A DNA stretch of 64,000 nt from Sulfuriflexus mobilis (GTDB taxonomy: Bacteria; Pseudomonadota; Gammaproteobacteria; AKS1). The translations under genes were made by a program, and so were the position numbers. The notes under the pieces are model-generated. The model was not told the DNA's origin. It did no database searches and was given only the letters and a program-made list of their open reading frames with translations. Below, piece after piece: positions 46,746 to 55,206 of the stretch; positions within the stretch are counted from its first letter, which is position 1; each line of letters begins with the position of its first letter. The stretch lies in assembly GCF_003967195.1 (NCBI RefSeq), contig NZ_AP018725.1:1364001-1428000 (forward strand), written 5' to 3'.

Positions 46746-48065
46746 TCAACCCTCCCTGATCCGCTTACCCCATTTTTTCGCCGTTTCCATGAGTGTTACT
46801 TCATCCATGCCGGTGAGTTTGCCCTCGTGCAGCAATTGCTTGCCGGCCACCCAGACATCGGTGACATGGTGCCGGCCGCTGGCATGAACGATTTGCGATA
46901 AGGGCTCGAACATCGGTTGGGTTTCGATGCGTTCCATGTCGAGGGCGATCACGTCGGCGGCCTTGCCGACTTCGAGCGAGCCGGTGACTTTGTCAAGGCC
47001 GAGTGCGGCGGCAGCATTAATGGTGGCCATGCGTAGTGCGGTGGTGACATCAACACTGCGGGGGTCACCGGATACCCCCTTGGCCAGCAGGGTGGCGGTG
47101 CGCAGTTCACCAAACATGTCGAGGTCGTTATTACTCGCGACGCTATCCGTGCCCAGACAGACATTGACCCCGGCATCGAGGAGCTTCTGCACCGGACAAA
47201 AGCCGCTGGCCAGTTTCAGGTTGGACTCGGGGCAATGCAGTACATGCGTGCCGGTGCTAACGAGTTTTTTTATGTCCTCGTCATTGAGCTGGGTCATGTG
47301 CACGGCAAGCAGGCGGGGTGAGAGCAGGCCGAGTTCGTGCAGGCGGTCAAGCGGGCGTTGACCGCTGGCCTCCATGCCCATGTTGACCTCGTGGGCGGTC
47401 TCATGCACGTGCATGTGAATCGGGATATCCAGTTGCTCGGCGAGCTGGCTGATTTTTTTCAGTGGTTTATCGGAAACCGAGTAGGGGGCGTGCGGGGCGA
47501 AGGCCGTGGTGATCAAGTCACTCTCTGCGCATGCCTGGTCATGGACCTTGAGGCCCTTGCGGATGTATTCATCGGCATCCTGGGCCCATACTGTCGGGAA
47601 GTCGATGACGATCAGGCCGATGCTGGCACGTATACCAATCTCGCTGGCCACGCGGGCGACCTGGTCCGGGTAAAAATACATATCATTGAAGCAGGTGGTG
47701 CCACCGCGGATCATCTCGGCAATCGCCAGGCGGGTGCCATCGCGGACAAAATCACTATTGACCCATTTTGCCTCGATCGGCCAGATGTGGTGCTCCAGCC
47801 ATTCCATCAGAGGCACGTCATCGGCAATGCCGCGCATCAGGTTCATGGCCGCATGGGTGTGGGTGTTTACCAGCCCAGGCATCAACACATGTTTGTCAAA
47901 GTGCTGTGTCTGTTTTGCCTGGTAACGCGGGGCGGCCTCAGCACTGGGGAGGATAGCGACGATCTGCCCGGCATCAATGGCCAGGCAATGGTCTTCGAGT
48001 ACCCGGTTGTCGGTGTCTACGGTGACAATCGAGCGGGCATGGAGTAAGAGGTCAATCTGGGACAT
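46746..48065 (-). CDS. mtaD: 5-methylthioadenosine / S-adenosylhomocysteine deaminase (TRZ/ATZ family)
   Basis: 439 residues from MSQIDLLLHARS at 48065. Amidohydrolase metal motifs: VNTHTHAAMNLMRGIADD, MHVHETAHEV, the zinc His in HMTQL and the late aspartate in LGTDSVASNNDLD. Converts MTA or SAH to inosyl compounds. In pseudomonads the order is mtaD-ubiG-mupP-yciK; here an accessory block separates mtaD from ubiG. Confidence 0.92.
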   Translation of the reverse strand: MSQIDLLLHARSIVTVDTDNRVLEDHCLAIDAGQIVAILPSAEAAPRYQAKQTQHFDKHVLMPGLVNTHTHAAMNLMRGIADDVPLMEWLEHHIWPIEAKWVNSDFVRDGTRLAIAEMIRGGTTCFNDMYFYPDQVARVASEIGIRASIGLIVIDFPTVWAQDADEYIRKGLKVHDQACAESDLITTAFAPHAPYSVSDKPLKKISQLAEQLDIPIHMHVHETAHEVNMGMEASGQRPLDRLHELGLLSPRLLAVHMTQLNDEDIKKLVSTGTHVLHCPESNLKLASGFCPVQKLLDAGVNVCLGTDSVASNNDLDMFGELRTATLLAKGVSGDPRSVDVTTALRMATINAAAALGLDKVTGSLEVGKAADVIALDMERIETQPMFEPLSQIVHASGRHHVTDVWVAGKQLLHEGKLTGMDEVTLMETAKKWGKRIREG

Positions 48066-48242
48066 GTGCATCATCGTTATCTGTTATACCGTGGCGCAGT
48101 ATAACGGCTTTGCCGAGCAGAGATACAACCGGTGAAGCCGTCGATATGGATGCCCCGCATTGAAAAGCAGACCGATAATAAATATCCTGCCAGAGGTTGG
48201 TGTGTTAATACGCCGCGTGGCGGCAGACAAGGGAACCCGTTT

Positions 48243-48710
48243 ATGGGTATTGAGATCGAACGCAAATTTTTACTCCGTAATGATGACTGGCGGGCCGCGG
48301 CCGATGCTGGCACGCGTATGCGCCAGGGGTATTTTGCCGGGCCGCAGCGGGCCTCGATCCGCGTACGCATTGAGGGTGAATCGGCCAACCTGAATATCAA
48401 GAGTGCCGAGTTGGGCATCCGTCGGCTGGAATTTGAATACCCCGTGCCGCTGGTCGAGGCCGAACAAATGCTCGACGGCCTCTGTGAGGGGCCGCTGGTT
48501 GAGAAGACCCGTTACCGGCTTGTGTACGCGGGCTTTACCTGGGAGGTTGATGTCTTTGCCGGTGACAATGCCGGGCTGGTGGTGGCCGAGATCGAATTGC
48601 CGACGGAAGACAGTGCCTTTGAAAAACCCGACTGGCTGGGCGAGGAGGTCTCTGCCGACCCGCGTTATTACAATGTCAGCCTCGTGACACACCCGTATTG
48701 TGACTGGTAA
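48243..48710 (+). CDS. CYTH domain protein (triphosphate-binding phosphatase type)
   Basis: 155 residues from the ATG at 48243 with AAGGGA upstream; the frame extends to 48132 without likeness. Opens with MGIEIERKFLLR, the ExExK motif of CYTH enzymes, followed by basic tunnel residues and FTWEVDVFAGDNAGLVVAEIEL. Related proteins hydrolyse inorganic triphosphate or, in class IV, act as adenylate cyclase. It leads the coupled peptide-transport operon, its end overlapping the next gene by 11 bases. Confidence 0.9.
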   Translation: MGIEIERKFLLRNDDWRAAADAGTRMRQGYFAGPQRASIRVRIEGESANLNIKSAELGIRRLEFEYPVPLVEAEQMLDGLCEGPLVEKTRYRLVYAGFTWEVDVFAGDNAGLVVAEIELPTEDSAFEKPDWLGEEVSADPRYYNVSLVTHPYCDW

Positions 48711-50184
48711 GGGCCTGCGCGGCTGGCTGCTGGTTTGTTGCCTGGCGCTGTCCGCCTGTGAGCGGCCGGACTTGTCCGAGGCAGAACAACAGGCCATACG
48801 TTTTGCCGTGGCCAGTGCGCCCCTGAGTCTGGACCCGCGCCTGGCCACCGATGCCACGGCCGAGCGCATTAATCAGCTTTTATATCGGGGTCTGGTGACG
48901 TTTGATGCCGCGGCCAGACCGGTGCCGGACCTGGCCAGCTGGCAGGCGCTGTCGGCACGGCATTACCGTTTTCTGCTGGGTGACGACGGGCGGCAGCTCG
49001 GTGATGGCAGTCGCCTGCTGGCCGCGCAGGTCAAGGCCTTTTACGATTTTGTGCTGGCGCCAGACAAGGCCTCGCCGCATCGCGGCAATCTCGCACATAT
49101 CCGGCGCATCGTCGTGCTTGATGATGACCGGCTGGATTTTTTCCTCAGCCGTGACGACGTGCTGTTTCCGTCTCGCCTGGCATTGGGGATCGCGGTGCCG
49201 GATCAACACGGCCGCCTGCAGGGCAGTGGGGATTTCATACGCTACCGCGACAAGGCCTTGCATGATATATGGCTGCGGCGACTGCGCGACGGGCAATTGT
49301 TTCGTTTCCTGCATGTGGCTGACCCGACGGTGCGGGTTTTGAAACTGTTGCGCGGTGAGGTCGATATGTTACAAAACGACCTGCCACCGGAGATGATCCA
49401 CTACCTCGAGGCGCAACCGGGGATCCGTATGCAGACACGCCCCGGTAGCAGCTTTACCTATCTGGGTTTTAATCTCGAGGATGCCCTGACCGGTCAGCAC
49501 AAATTGCGTCAGGCGATCGCCATGGCCATAGATCGCCGGGCCATTATTCAACACCTGTTTGCCGGGCGTGCCCGTGCGGCGGCCTCGGTGTTACCGCCCG
49601 AACACTGGGCGGGCATAAAGGGAGAGGAGGGCATAGCCTACGCACCGCACAAGGCCCGGCAATTGCTCGCCGAACTGGGGTACTCCGCAGGGCGACGCCT
49701 GACGATTAGCTACAAGACCTCGACAGACCCGGTGCGTCTGCGTATCGCCACGGTGATACGGCAACAACTGGCCGAGGTGGGGATTGATGTCGAGATTAAG
49801 AGTTATGACTGGGGGACATTTTTTGCCGACATCAAGGCCGGTAACTTCCAGATGTACAGCCTCAGCTGGGTTGGGGTGCGTTCACCGGATATCTTTCAGT
49901 ACCTCTTTCACAGCCAGTCACAGCCCCCGGTCGGGGCCAATCGCGGGCGGTATCGCAGTGCACACGCCGATGCCCTGATTGACAGTGCACTGGCAGAGGC
50001 CGATGAGGCCTTGATGCTTGACGGCTGGCAGAGATTACAGGCACAGCTACTTGCTGACCTGCCCTATGTGCCGTTATGGTATGAACATCAGGTGTTTGCC
50101 ACGACCAGGGGTCTCGATGGCTATCACCTGCAGGCCGATGGCAGTTATGTCGGCCTTGGAACAGTGGAACACACACCACCATGA
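48700..50184 (+). CDS. ABC peptide-binding lipoprotein (SBP family 5)
   Basis: 494 residues from a GTG at 48700. Lipobox ALSACER gives lipid anchoring. The body follows the oligopeptide-binding protein fold (VASAPLSLDPRLATDATAERIN; HKLRQAIAMAIDRRAIIQHLFAG), family OppA/DppA/MppA. It should bind peptides for the permeases two genes on. The ATP-binding subunits are absent nearby. Confidence 0.9.
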   Translation: MTGKGLRGWLLVCCLALSACERPDLSEAEQQAIRFAVASAPLSLDPRLATDATAERINQLLYRGLVTFDAAARPVPDLASWQALSARHYRFLLGDDGRQLGDGSRLLAAQVKAFYDFVLAPDKASPHRGNLAHIRRIVVLDDDRLDFFLSRDDVLFPSRLALGIAVPDQHGRLQGSGDFIRYRDKALHDIWLRRLRDGQLFRFLHVADPTVRVLKLLRGEVDMLQNDLPPEMIHYLEAQPGIRMQTRPGSSFTYLGFNLEDALTGQHKLRQAIAMAIDRRAIIQHLFAGRARAAASVLPPEHWAGIKGEEGIAYAPHKARQLLAELGYSAGRRLTISYKTSTDPVRLRIATVIRQQLAEVGIDVEIKSYDWGTFFADIKAGNFQMYSLSWVGVRSPDIFQYLFHSQSQPPVGANRGRYRSAHADALIDSALAEADEALMLDGWQRLQAQLLADLPYVPLWYEHQVFATTRGLDGYHLQADGSYVGLGTVEHTPP

Positions 50185-50687
50185 GCCACATGAGTCAGCA
50201 GACAGCCGCCATGATTAAAGTCAGTATTGCCAAGCAGACCCTGCAGCTCTGGCAGGGTGACGCCTGTGTGTTTGAGGCGCGGGTCGCAACGGCGAAGAAC
50301 GGCCCCGGCGAACAGTTCGGCAGTGAGTGCACCCCGCGCGGGGCCCACATCATTCGTGCCAGGATCGGTGCAGGCTGTGCCGCCAACACGGTGTTTGTCG
50401 GCCGTCGGCCCACCGGTGAACGTTATTCTCCTGCCTTGCGGGCTGAAAGCCCTGAACGCGACTGGATATTGACGCGCATCCTCTGGTTGAGTGGCACCGA
50501 GCCGGGCCGCAATCGCCTCGGTCAGGTCGATACCATGCGTCGCTACATATATATCCACGGTTGCCCGGAGGAAGACCCGATGGGCATCCCGAGTTCACAC
50601 GGCTGTATCAAGATGCGCAATGCGGATGTGATCGCCTTGTTTGATCGTGTTGCCGTGGGCACGCCAGTTATCATTTCTGAACAATAA
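50181..50687 (+). CDS. L,D-transpeptidase (YkuD fold)
   Basis: 168 residues. Catalytic motif HGCPEEDPMGIPSSHGCIKMRN with histidine and cysteine spaced as in YkuD enzymes, which cross-link peptidoglycan or anchor Braun lipoprotein. Unusually, no signal peptide is visible: the start MSHMSQQTAAMIKVSIAKQ leads straight into the domain, so export is uncertain. ATGA overlap with the binding protein, one-base overlap with the next permease. Confidence 0.9.
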   Translation: MSHMSQQTAAMIKVSIAKQTLQLWQGDACVFEARVATAKNGPGEQFGSECTPRGAHIIRARIGAGCAANTVFVGRRPTGERYSPALRAESPERDWILTRILWLSGTEPGRNRLGQVDTMRRYIYIHGCPEEDPMGIPSSHGCIKMRNADVIALFDRVAVGTPVIISEQ

Positions 50688-51610
50688 TGTTGAGTAGCAT
50701 CATTAGCCGCCTGCTGGGAACCTTGTTTGTCCTGTTTGGCGTTAGTCTGATGGTGTTCCTGCTCATTCACCTTGTGCCCGGTGACCCGGTTGAGGTCATT
50801 CTCGGTGAACAGGCACAGGCCGCAGATCGGGAAAGCCTGCGTCAGGCCCTTGGTCTGGACAAGCCGCTTGCCACGCAATGGTGGGATTATATGCGGGGCC
50901 TGTTACATGCCGATCTGGGTCATTCCTTATATATACATCGTCCGGTTAGTGCGCTGATCCTCGAGCGTCTGCCTGCCAGCATTGAGCTGGCGCTGTTATC
51001 ACTCCTGCTGGCCATGCTGCTGGCCCTGCCGCTGGGGCTGTTCGCGGCCACGCAGCGCGGCAGCGTTTGGGATTGGGCAACCAGTGGTTTTTCCCTGCTC
51101 GGTATCGCCATTCCCAACTTTGTTTTCGGGCCACTGCTTATACTGGTGTTCTCGATTTGGCTGGGCTGGTTCCCGGTCAGTGGCCGAGAGCAGGGGTTGT
51201 CGATTGTGCTGCCGGCCCTGACGCTGGCGACGGCGATGGCGGCGATCCTGTCACGCATGTTACGCAGCACGCTACTTGAGGTTCTGAGTGAAGAGTATAT
51301 CCGTTGTGCCCGTGCCCGCGGCCTGAGCCCACTACGGATATTGTTTCGTCATGCCCTGAGCAATGCCATGCTGCCATTGATCACGTTGTTAGGCCTGCAA
51401 CTCGGCGGCCTGTTGGCCGGGGCGGTGATAACGGAAACCGTGTTTGACTGGCCCGGGATAGGGCGCCTGACCGTCGAGGCCATTCAACGGCGTGATTACC
51501 CCTTGTTACAGGGCTGCGTATTATTCATCAGCGTGGTTTACGTCATGATTAACCTGCTCACGGACATGATGTATCGTTTCATCGACCCGCGTATCAGGGT
51601 GCAGGCATGA
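50687..51610 (+). CDS. ABC peptide permease, DppB/OppB type
   Basis: 307 residues, six TM helices. First helix block LLGTLFVLFGVSLMVFLLIHLVPGDPVEV is the family signature; the EAA-like loop with EEYIRCARARGLSPLRILFRHAL is intact for ATPase contact. Pairs with the next gene. Confidence 0.93.
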   Translation: MLSSIISRLLGTLFVLFGVSLMVFLLIHLVPGDPVEVILGEQAQAADRESLRQALGLDKPLATQWWDYMRGLLHADLGHSLYIHRPVSALILERLPASIELALLSLLLAMLLALPLGLFAATQRGSVWDWATSGFSLLGIAIPNFVFGPLLILVFSIWLGWFPVSGREQGLSIVLPALTLATAMAAILSRMLRSTLLEVLSEEYIRCARARGLSPLRILFRHALSNAMLPLITLLGLQLGGLLAGAVITETVFDWPGIGRLTVEAIQRRDYPLLQGCVLFISVVYVMINLLTDMMYRFIDPRIRVQA

Positions 51611-52407
51611 GAAGGGTTTTTGCCTACCTGCCTGCCGCCCTGTTACTCATTTGGGGCATTCTGGCGACAGCGGCATTCTGGTTGCCACTGACCCCGAACC
51701 ATATTGCCCTCGATGTCATCCTACAGTCACCGGCGGTGAGTAATGGCCTTGGTTATGATGACCTCGGTCGTCCGGTACTGGATCGCCTGCTGGTCGGTGC
51801 GGGCACATCCTTGTTGGTGGCCTTTACGGTGATGTTGATCAGCCTGGTCATCGGTAGCACCGTGGGCGTGCTCAGTGCCTGGTGGGGCGGGCGTGCCGAT
51901 CAGGTACTGATGCGCATTACCGATATCTTTCTCGCCTTCCCCGGTATCTTACTGGCTATTGCCCTGGCAGGACTGCTGGGTCCGGGCATCGGCAATCTCA
52001 TGATCGCATTGAGCATCGTCGGCTGGGTGGGCTTTGCCAGACTGTCACGCGCGCAGGTGCTGGTGTTGCGCGAACGCGAACATGTCCAGGCGGCACAGGC
52101 ACTCGGTACCGCCAGCTGGCGGATCCTGTTGTGGCATCTGTTGCCACTGATTGCCGCACCGCTGATCGTTGAGGCGACCTTTGCCGTGGCCGGGCTCATT
52201 ATCGCGGAGGCAGGCCTGTCGTTTCTCGGTCTTGGTGTGCAACCGCCTGCCCCCTCATGGGGGAGCATGATCCGTGACGGCGCGCGCTATCTGTTGGTCG
52301 CCCCGCACCTGGTGGTGGTGCCAGGTGTCGCCTTAATGAGTATCGTACTGGCCATTAACCTGCTCGGCGATCAATTACGAGACCGTTTGGATGTCAAAAC
52401 CGGGTAG
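51607..52407 (+). CDS. ABC peptide permease, DppC/OppC type
   Basis: 266 residues. Membrane helices with GTGTSLL-like and IGSTVGVLSAWWGG, and the EAA loop EREHVQAAQALGTASWRILL. Start overlaps the preceding stop (ATGA). It ends the operon; no DppD/DppF ATPase follows before the ccm genes, so energy coupling must use an ATPase encoded elsewhere. Confidence 0.92.
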   Translation: MRRVFAYLPAALLLIWGILATAAFWLPLTPNHIALDVILQSPAVSNGLGYDDLGRPVLDRLLVGAGTSLLVAFTVMLISLVIGSTVGVLSAWWGGRADQVLMRITDIFLAFPGILLAIALAGLLGPGIGNLMIALSIVGWVGFARLSRAQVLVLREREHVQAAQALGTASWRILLWHLLPLIAAPLIVEATFAVAGLIIAEAGLSFLGLGVQPPAPSWGSMIRDGARYLLVAPHLVVVPGVALMSIVLAINLLGDQLRDRLDVKTG

Positions 52408-52527
52408 TGCCGTAATAATCAAAGACCGGGTGATGGCTCGCCGCCTGGTTGCGTAAGCCTGGCAAATTCGCTAGCCTGACTTGAGTTGAAAAATACTATT
52501 CATTACTGGCCACTTACCTGAGCATCC

Positions 52528-53175
52528 ATGCAAGCCATTACCGCTGATGAAAGCCAGGATATCTGCCTGCAGGCACAAGGTTTGTGCTGTGTGCGCGATG
52601 ACCGTGAGCTGTTCAATGATCTGGGTTTTTCCTTGCGACCACAGCAGGCATTACTGGTAGAGGGCCGTAACGGCAGCGGCAAGTCCACATTATTGCGTAT
52701 CCTCTGCGGTATTCGTCGACAGGACAGTGGTGAAGTGAACTGGTGTGGAGAGGCCATCGACAGGCTCGGCACCGACTATCATGCGCAGCTTGCCTATGTC
52801 GGACACACAGACGGCAACAAACTGGATCTGACCGCAGAGGAAAACCTGTGTATCGCGCAGGCCCTGGGTAAGCCGGCCGGCATGAGCGTGGAGGATGCAC
52901 TGGAGCGGGTAGACTTGTATGGCTATGAAGATGTTTTGGCGCGTAGCCTGTCTGCCGGTCAGCGTCGCCGTCTTGCCCTGGCGCGGCTGCTGGTGACCGA
53001 TTGTCGCTTGTGGATACTCGATGAACCGTTTACGGCGATGGACAGACAAAGTCGGGGAGTGTTTTGTGAACTTCTGGAAAGTCACACCGCCCAGGGGGGG
53101 ATGCTGGTACTGACCGCGCATCACGACATCGCACTCGGCAACATTGATCTTATGCATCTTAATCTATCCGCATGA
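52528..53175 (+). CDS. ccmA: Cytochrome c biogenesis ATP-binding export protein
   Basis: 215 residues. Walker A GRNGSGKSTLLRIL, signature LSAGQRRRLALARLL and Walker B LWILDEPF. With CcmB it drives release of holo-CcmE. The 120-base gap upstream holds no clear promoter. First of nine genes, mostly joined by short overlaps. Confidence 0.96.
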   Translation: MQAITADESQDICLQAQGLCCVRDDRELFNDLGFSLRPQQALLVEGRNGSGKSTLLRILCGIRRQDSGEVNWCGEAIDRLGTDYHAQLAYVGHTDGNKLDLTAEENLCIAQALGKPAGMSVEDALERVDLYGYEDVLARSLSAGQRRRLALARLLVTDCRLWILDEPFTAMDRQSRGVFCELLESHTAQGGMLVLTAHHDIALGNIDLMHLNLSA

Positions 53176-53855
53176 GCCGTTCTTCACTCTCCCGGGCATT
53201 CTTTTTTCTCTTGCAACGCGATCTGCTGCTGGCCTTCCGTCGCCGTGCCGAGGTGGTGAACCCGCTGCTGTTCTTTGTACTGGTGATCAGCCTGTTTCCC
53301 CTCGGTGTCGGTAACAAGCCGCAATTGTTGCAGGACATGGCACCGGGAGTTATCTGGGTGGCGGCATTGCTGGCAGCGATGTTGTCGTTAGAGAGTATTT
53401 TTCGATCGGATTTCGAAGACGGTTCACTGGAACAGCTGTTGCTGAGTGCCCAGCCAGCGCCATTGCTGGTGTTGGCGAAGGTGACCGCGCACTGGTTAGT
53501 GACCGGTGTGCCACTGATTATCACGGCGCCATTACTCGGCATGCTGTTAGGGTTGCCCGGGCAGTCTATCGGCGTACTCATGCTTACCTTGTTGTTGGGG
53601 ACACCCGTATTGAGTCTGATTGGCGCCATCGGCGTGGCGCTGACGGTGGGGCTGCGACGGGGCGGTATTATTCTGTCATTGTTGGTACTGCCGCTATATG
53701 TGCCGGTGTTGATCTTCGCCAGCAATGCGGTAGAGATGGCCATGGCCGGACTGCCTATCGTGGCGCAGTTGAATATACTCGCGGCGCTATTGTTTCTGGC
53801 CCTGGCCTTGACGCCGCTGGCGACGACGGCCGCATTACGCATTAGTGTGAGTTGA
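53172..53855 (+). CDS. ccmB: Heme exporter protein CcmB
   Basis: 227 residues, six TM helices, opening with FFLLQRDLLLAFRRRAEVVNPLLFF, the family signature. Overlaps ccmA by four bases (ATGA). Membrane half of the CcmAB transporter. Confidence 0.95.
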   Translation: MSRSSLSRAFFFLLQRDLLLAFRRRAEVVNPLLFFVLVISLFPLGVGNKPQLLQDMAPGVIWVAALLAAMLSLESIFRSDFEDGSLEQLLLSAQPAPLLVLAKVTAHWLVTGVPLIITAPLLGMLLGLPGQSIGVLMLTLLLGTPVLSLIGAIGVALTVGLRRGGIILSLLVLPLYVPVLIFASNAVEMAMAGLPIVAQLNILAALLFLALALTPLATTAALRISVS

Positions 53856-53858
53856 ACG

Positions 53859-54596
53859 ATGATGAAATTTCTACACAAGCTGACATCACCGCCATACTTC
53901 TACCACTTCAGCGGGCGGCTGCTACCGTGGCTGTCCGGCTTATGCCTGTTGCTGCTGCTCGCCGGCCTGTACGGTGGGCTGGTACTGGCACCGGCCGATT
54001 ATCAGCAGGGTGACAGTTTCCGCATCATCTACGTGCATGTGCCCAGTGCGTGGATGTCACTCTTTATATATATCGTGATGGCGGTTGCCGGCGGTGTTGC
54101 CCTGGTGTGGCGCATAAAGCTGGCCGAGGTGATTGCCGTGAGCAGTGCGCCGGTGGGCGCGAGTTTTACCTTCCTCGCCCTGATAACCGGTTCGCTGTGG
54201 GGCAAGCCGATGTGGGGTGCCTGGTGGGTGTGGGATGCGCGCCTGACATCCGAATTGCTGTTGCTGTTCCTGTATCTCGGCGTCATTGCGTTATACAGTG
54301 CCATCGAGGATAAACGCGCAGCGGCCAGGGCAGTAGGCATCCTGGCGCTGGTGGGTGTGGTCAATATTCCGATTATTCATTATTCGGTGGAGTGGTGGAA
54401 TACTTTGCACCAGGGCCCGACGCTGACCAAGTTTGATGCACCGTCTATCCATACGTCCATGCTGATCCCACTGTTGCTAATGGCGGTGGCGTTCAAATTG
54501 TATTACGGCATTGCCGTATTGTTGCGTGCACGCAATGAGCTGTTGCAGCGCGAGCCTAACAGTGGCTGGGTCGCGGAACTCCCGGAGGTAAAATGA
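53859..54596 (+). CDS. ccmC: Heme handling membrane protein CcmC
   Basis: 245 residues, six TM helices. Tryptophan-rich heme loop: GKPMWGAWWVWDARLTSELL. Transfers heme to CcmE. Stop overlaps the ccmD start. Confidence 0.96.
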   Translation: MMKFLHKLTSPPYFYHFSGRLLPWLSGLCLLLLLAGLYGGLVLAPADYQQGDSFRIIYVHVPSAWMSLFIYIVMAVAGGVALVWRIKLAEVIAVSSAPVGASFTFLALITGSLWGKPMWGAWWVWDARLTSELLLLFLYLGVIALYSAIEDKRAAARAVGILALVGVVNIPIIHYSVEWWNTLHQGPTLTKFDAPSIHTSMLIPLLLMAVAFKLYYGIAVLLRARNELLQREPNSGWVAELPEVK

Positions 54597-54763
54597 ACCT
54601 GGCAGAATTTTTCGATATGGGCGGCTATGCCTTTTATGTGTGGATGTCCTATGGCATCGCATTGCTGGTATTAGCGGTCAATCTTGTTTTGCCGATGCGA
54701 CAGCACAAGGACCTGTTGCGCAGGATTGCCCGGCGAACAAGGCGGCAGGCAAAACAAGCATGA
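54593..54763 (+). CDS. ccmD: Heme exporter protein CcmD
   Basis: 56 residues, starting MNLAEFFDMGGYAFYVW, then one TM helix and a basic tail (RRIARRTRRQAK). This is the standard CcmD layout. Overlaps ccmC by ATGA and ccmE by ATGA. Confidence 0.93.
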   Translation: MNLAEFFDMGGYAFYVWMSYGIALLVLAVNLVLPMRQHKDLLRRIARRTRRQAKQA

Positions 54764-55206
54764 CACCGGCACGCAGGAAACGCCTGGTGCTCATCGGGCT
54801 GATGGTTCTCGGTATTGTTATTGCGACCGCGTTTGCCTTGAAGGCCTTTAACGAGAACCTGATGTTCTTCTTCTCGACCAGTGAGGTGGTTGCGGGCAAG
54901 GCACCGCAGAATGCCACGTTTCGTCTCGGTGGCATGGTGGTGAAGGGCAGCGTGCAACGCCCCGGCGATGGCCTGACCGTGTGGTTTGACCTCACCGACA
55001 ATGCCAGGGTGGTGCACGTGCAGTACACCGGCATCTTGCCGGACCTGTTCCGGGAAGGACAGGGCATCGTCGCCAACGGTCGACTGCGGGAGGATAAGCT
55101 GTTCGTCGCCGAGGAAGTACTGGCCAAACACGATGAAAACTATATGCCGCCGGAGGTCGCCGACAGCATGAAGCCGCGACAACAAGGCCTGGGTGCCGCG
55201 CAATGA
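54760..55206 (+). CDS. ccmE: Cytochrome c maturation heme chaperone CcmE
   Basis: 148 residues from the ATG at 54760, chosen because it overlaps the ccmD stop and gives the family N-terminus (MTPARRKRLVLIGLMVLG, a TM anchor); a longer frame from 54640 lies inside ccmD. The heme-attaching histidine is in VLAKHDENYMPPEV. Periplasmic OB fold. Confidence 0.95.
   Translation: MTPARRKRLVLIGLMVLGIVIATAFALKAFNENLMFFFSTSEVVAGKAPQNATFRLGGMVVKGSVQRPGDGLTVWFDLTDNARVVHVQYTGILPDLFREGQGIVANGRLREDKLFVAEEVLAKHDENYMPPEVADSMKPRQQGLGAAQ

Noticed and set aside
54640-54759. Longer start for ccmE
   Set aside because: Lies inside ccmD in another frame and lacks family likeness.
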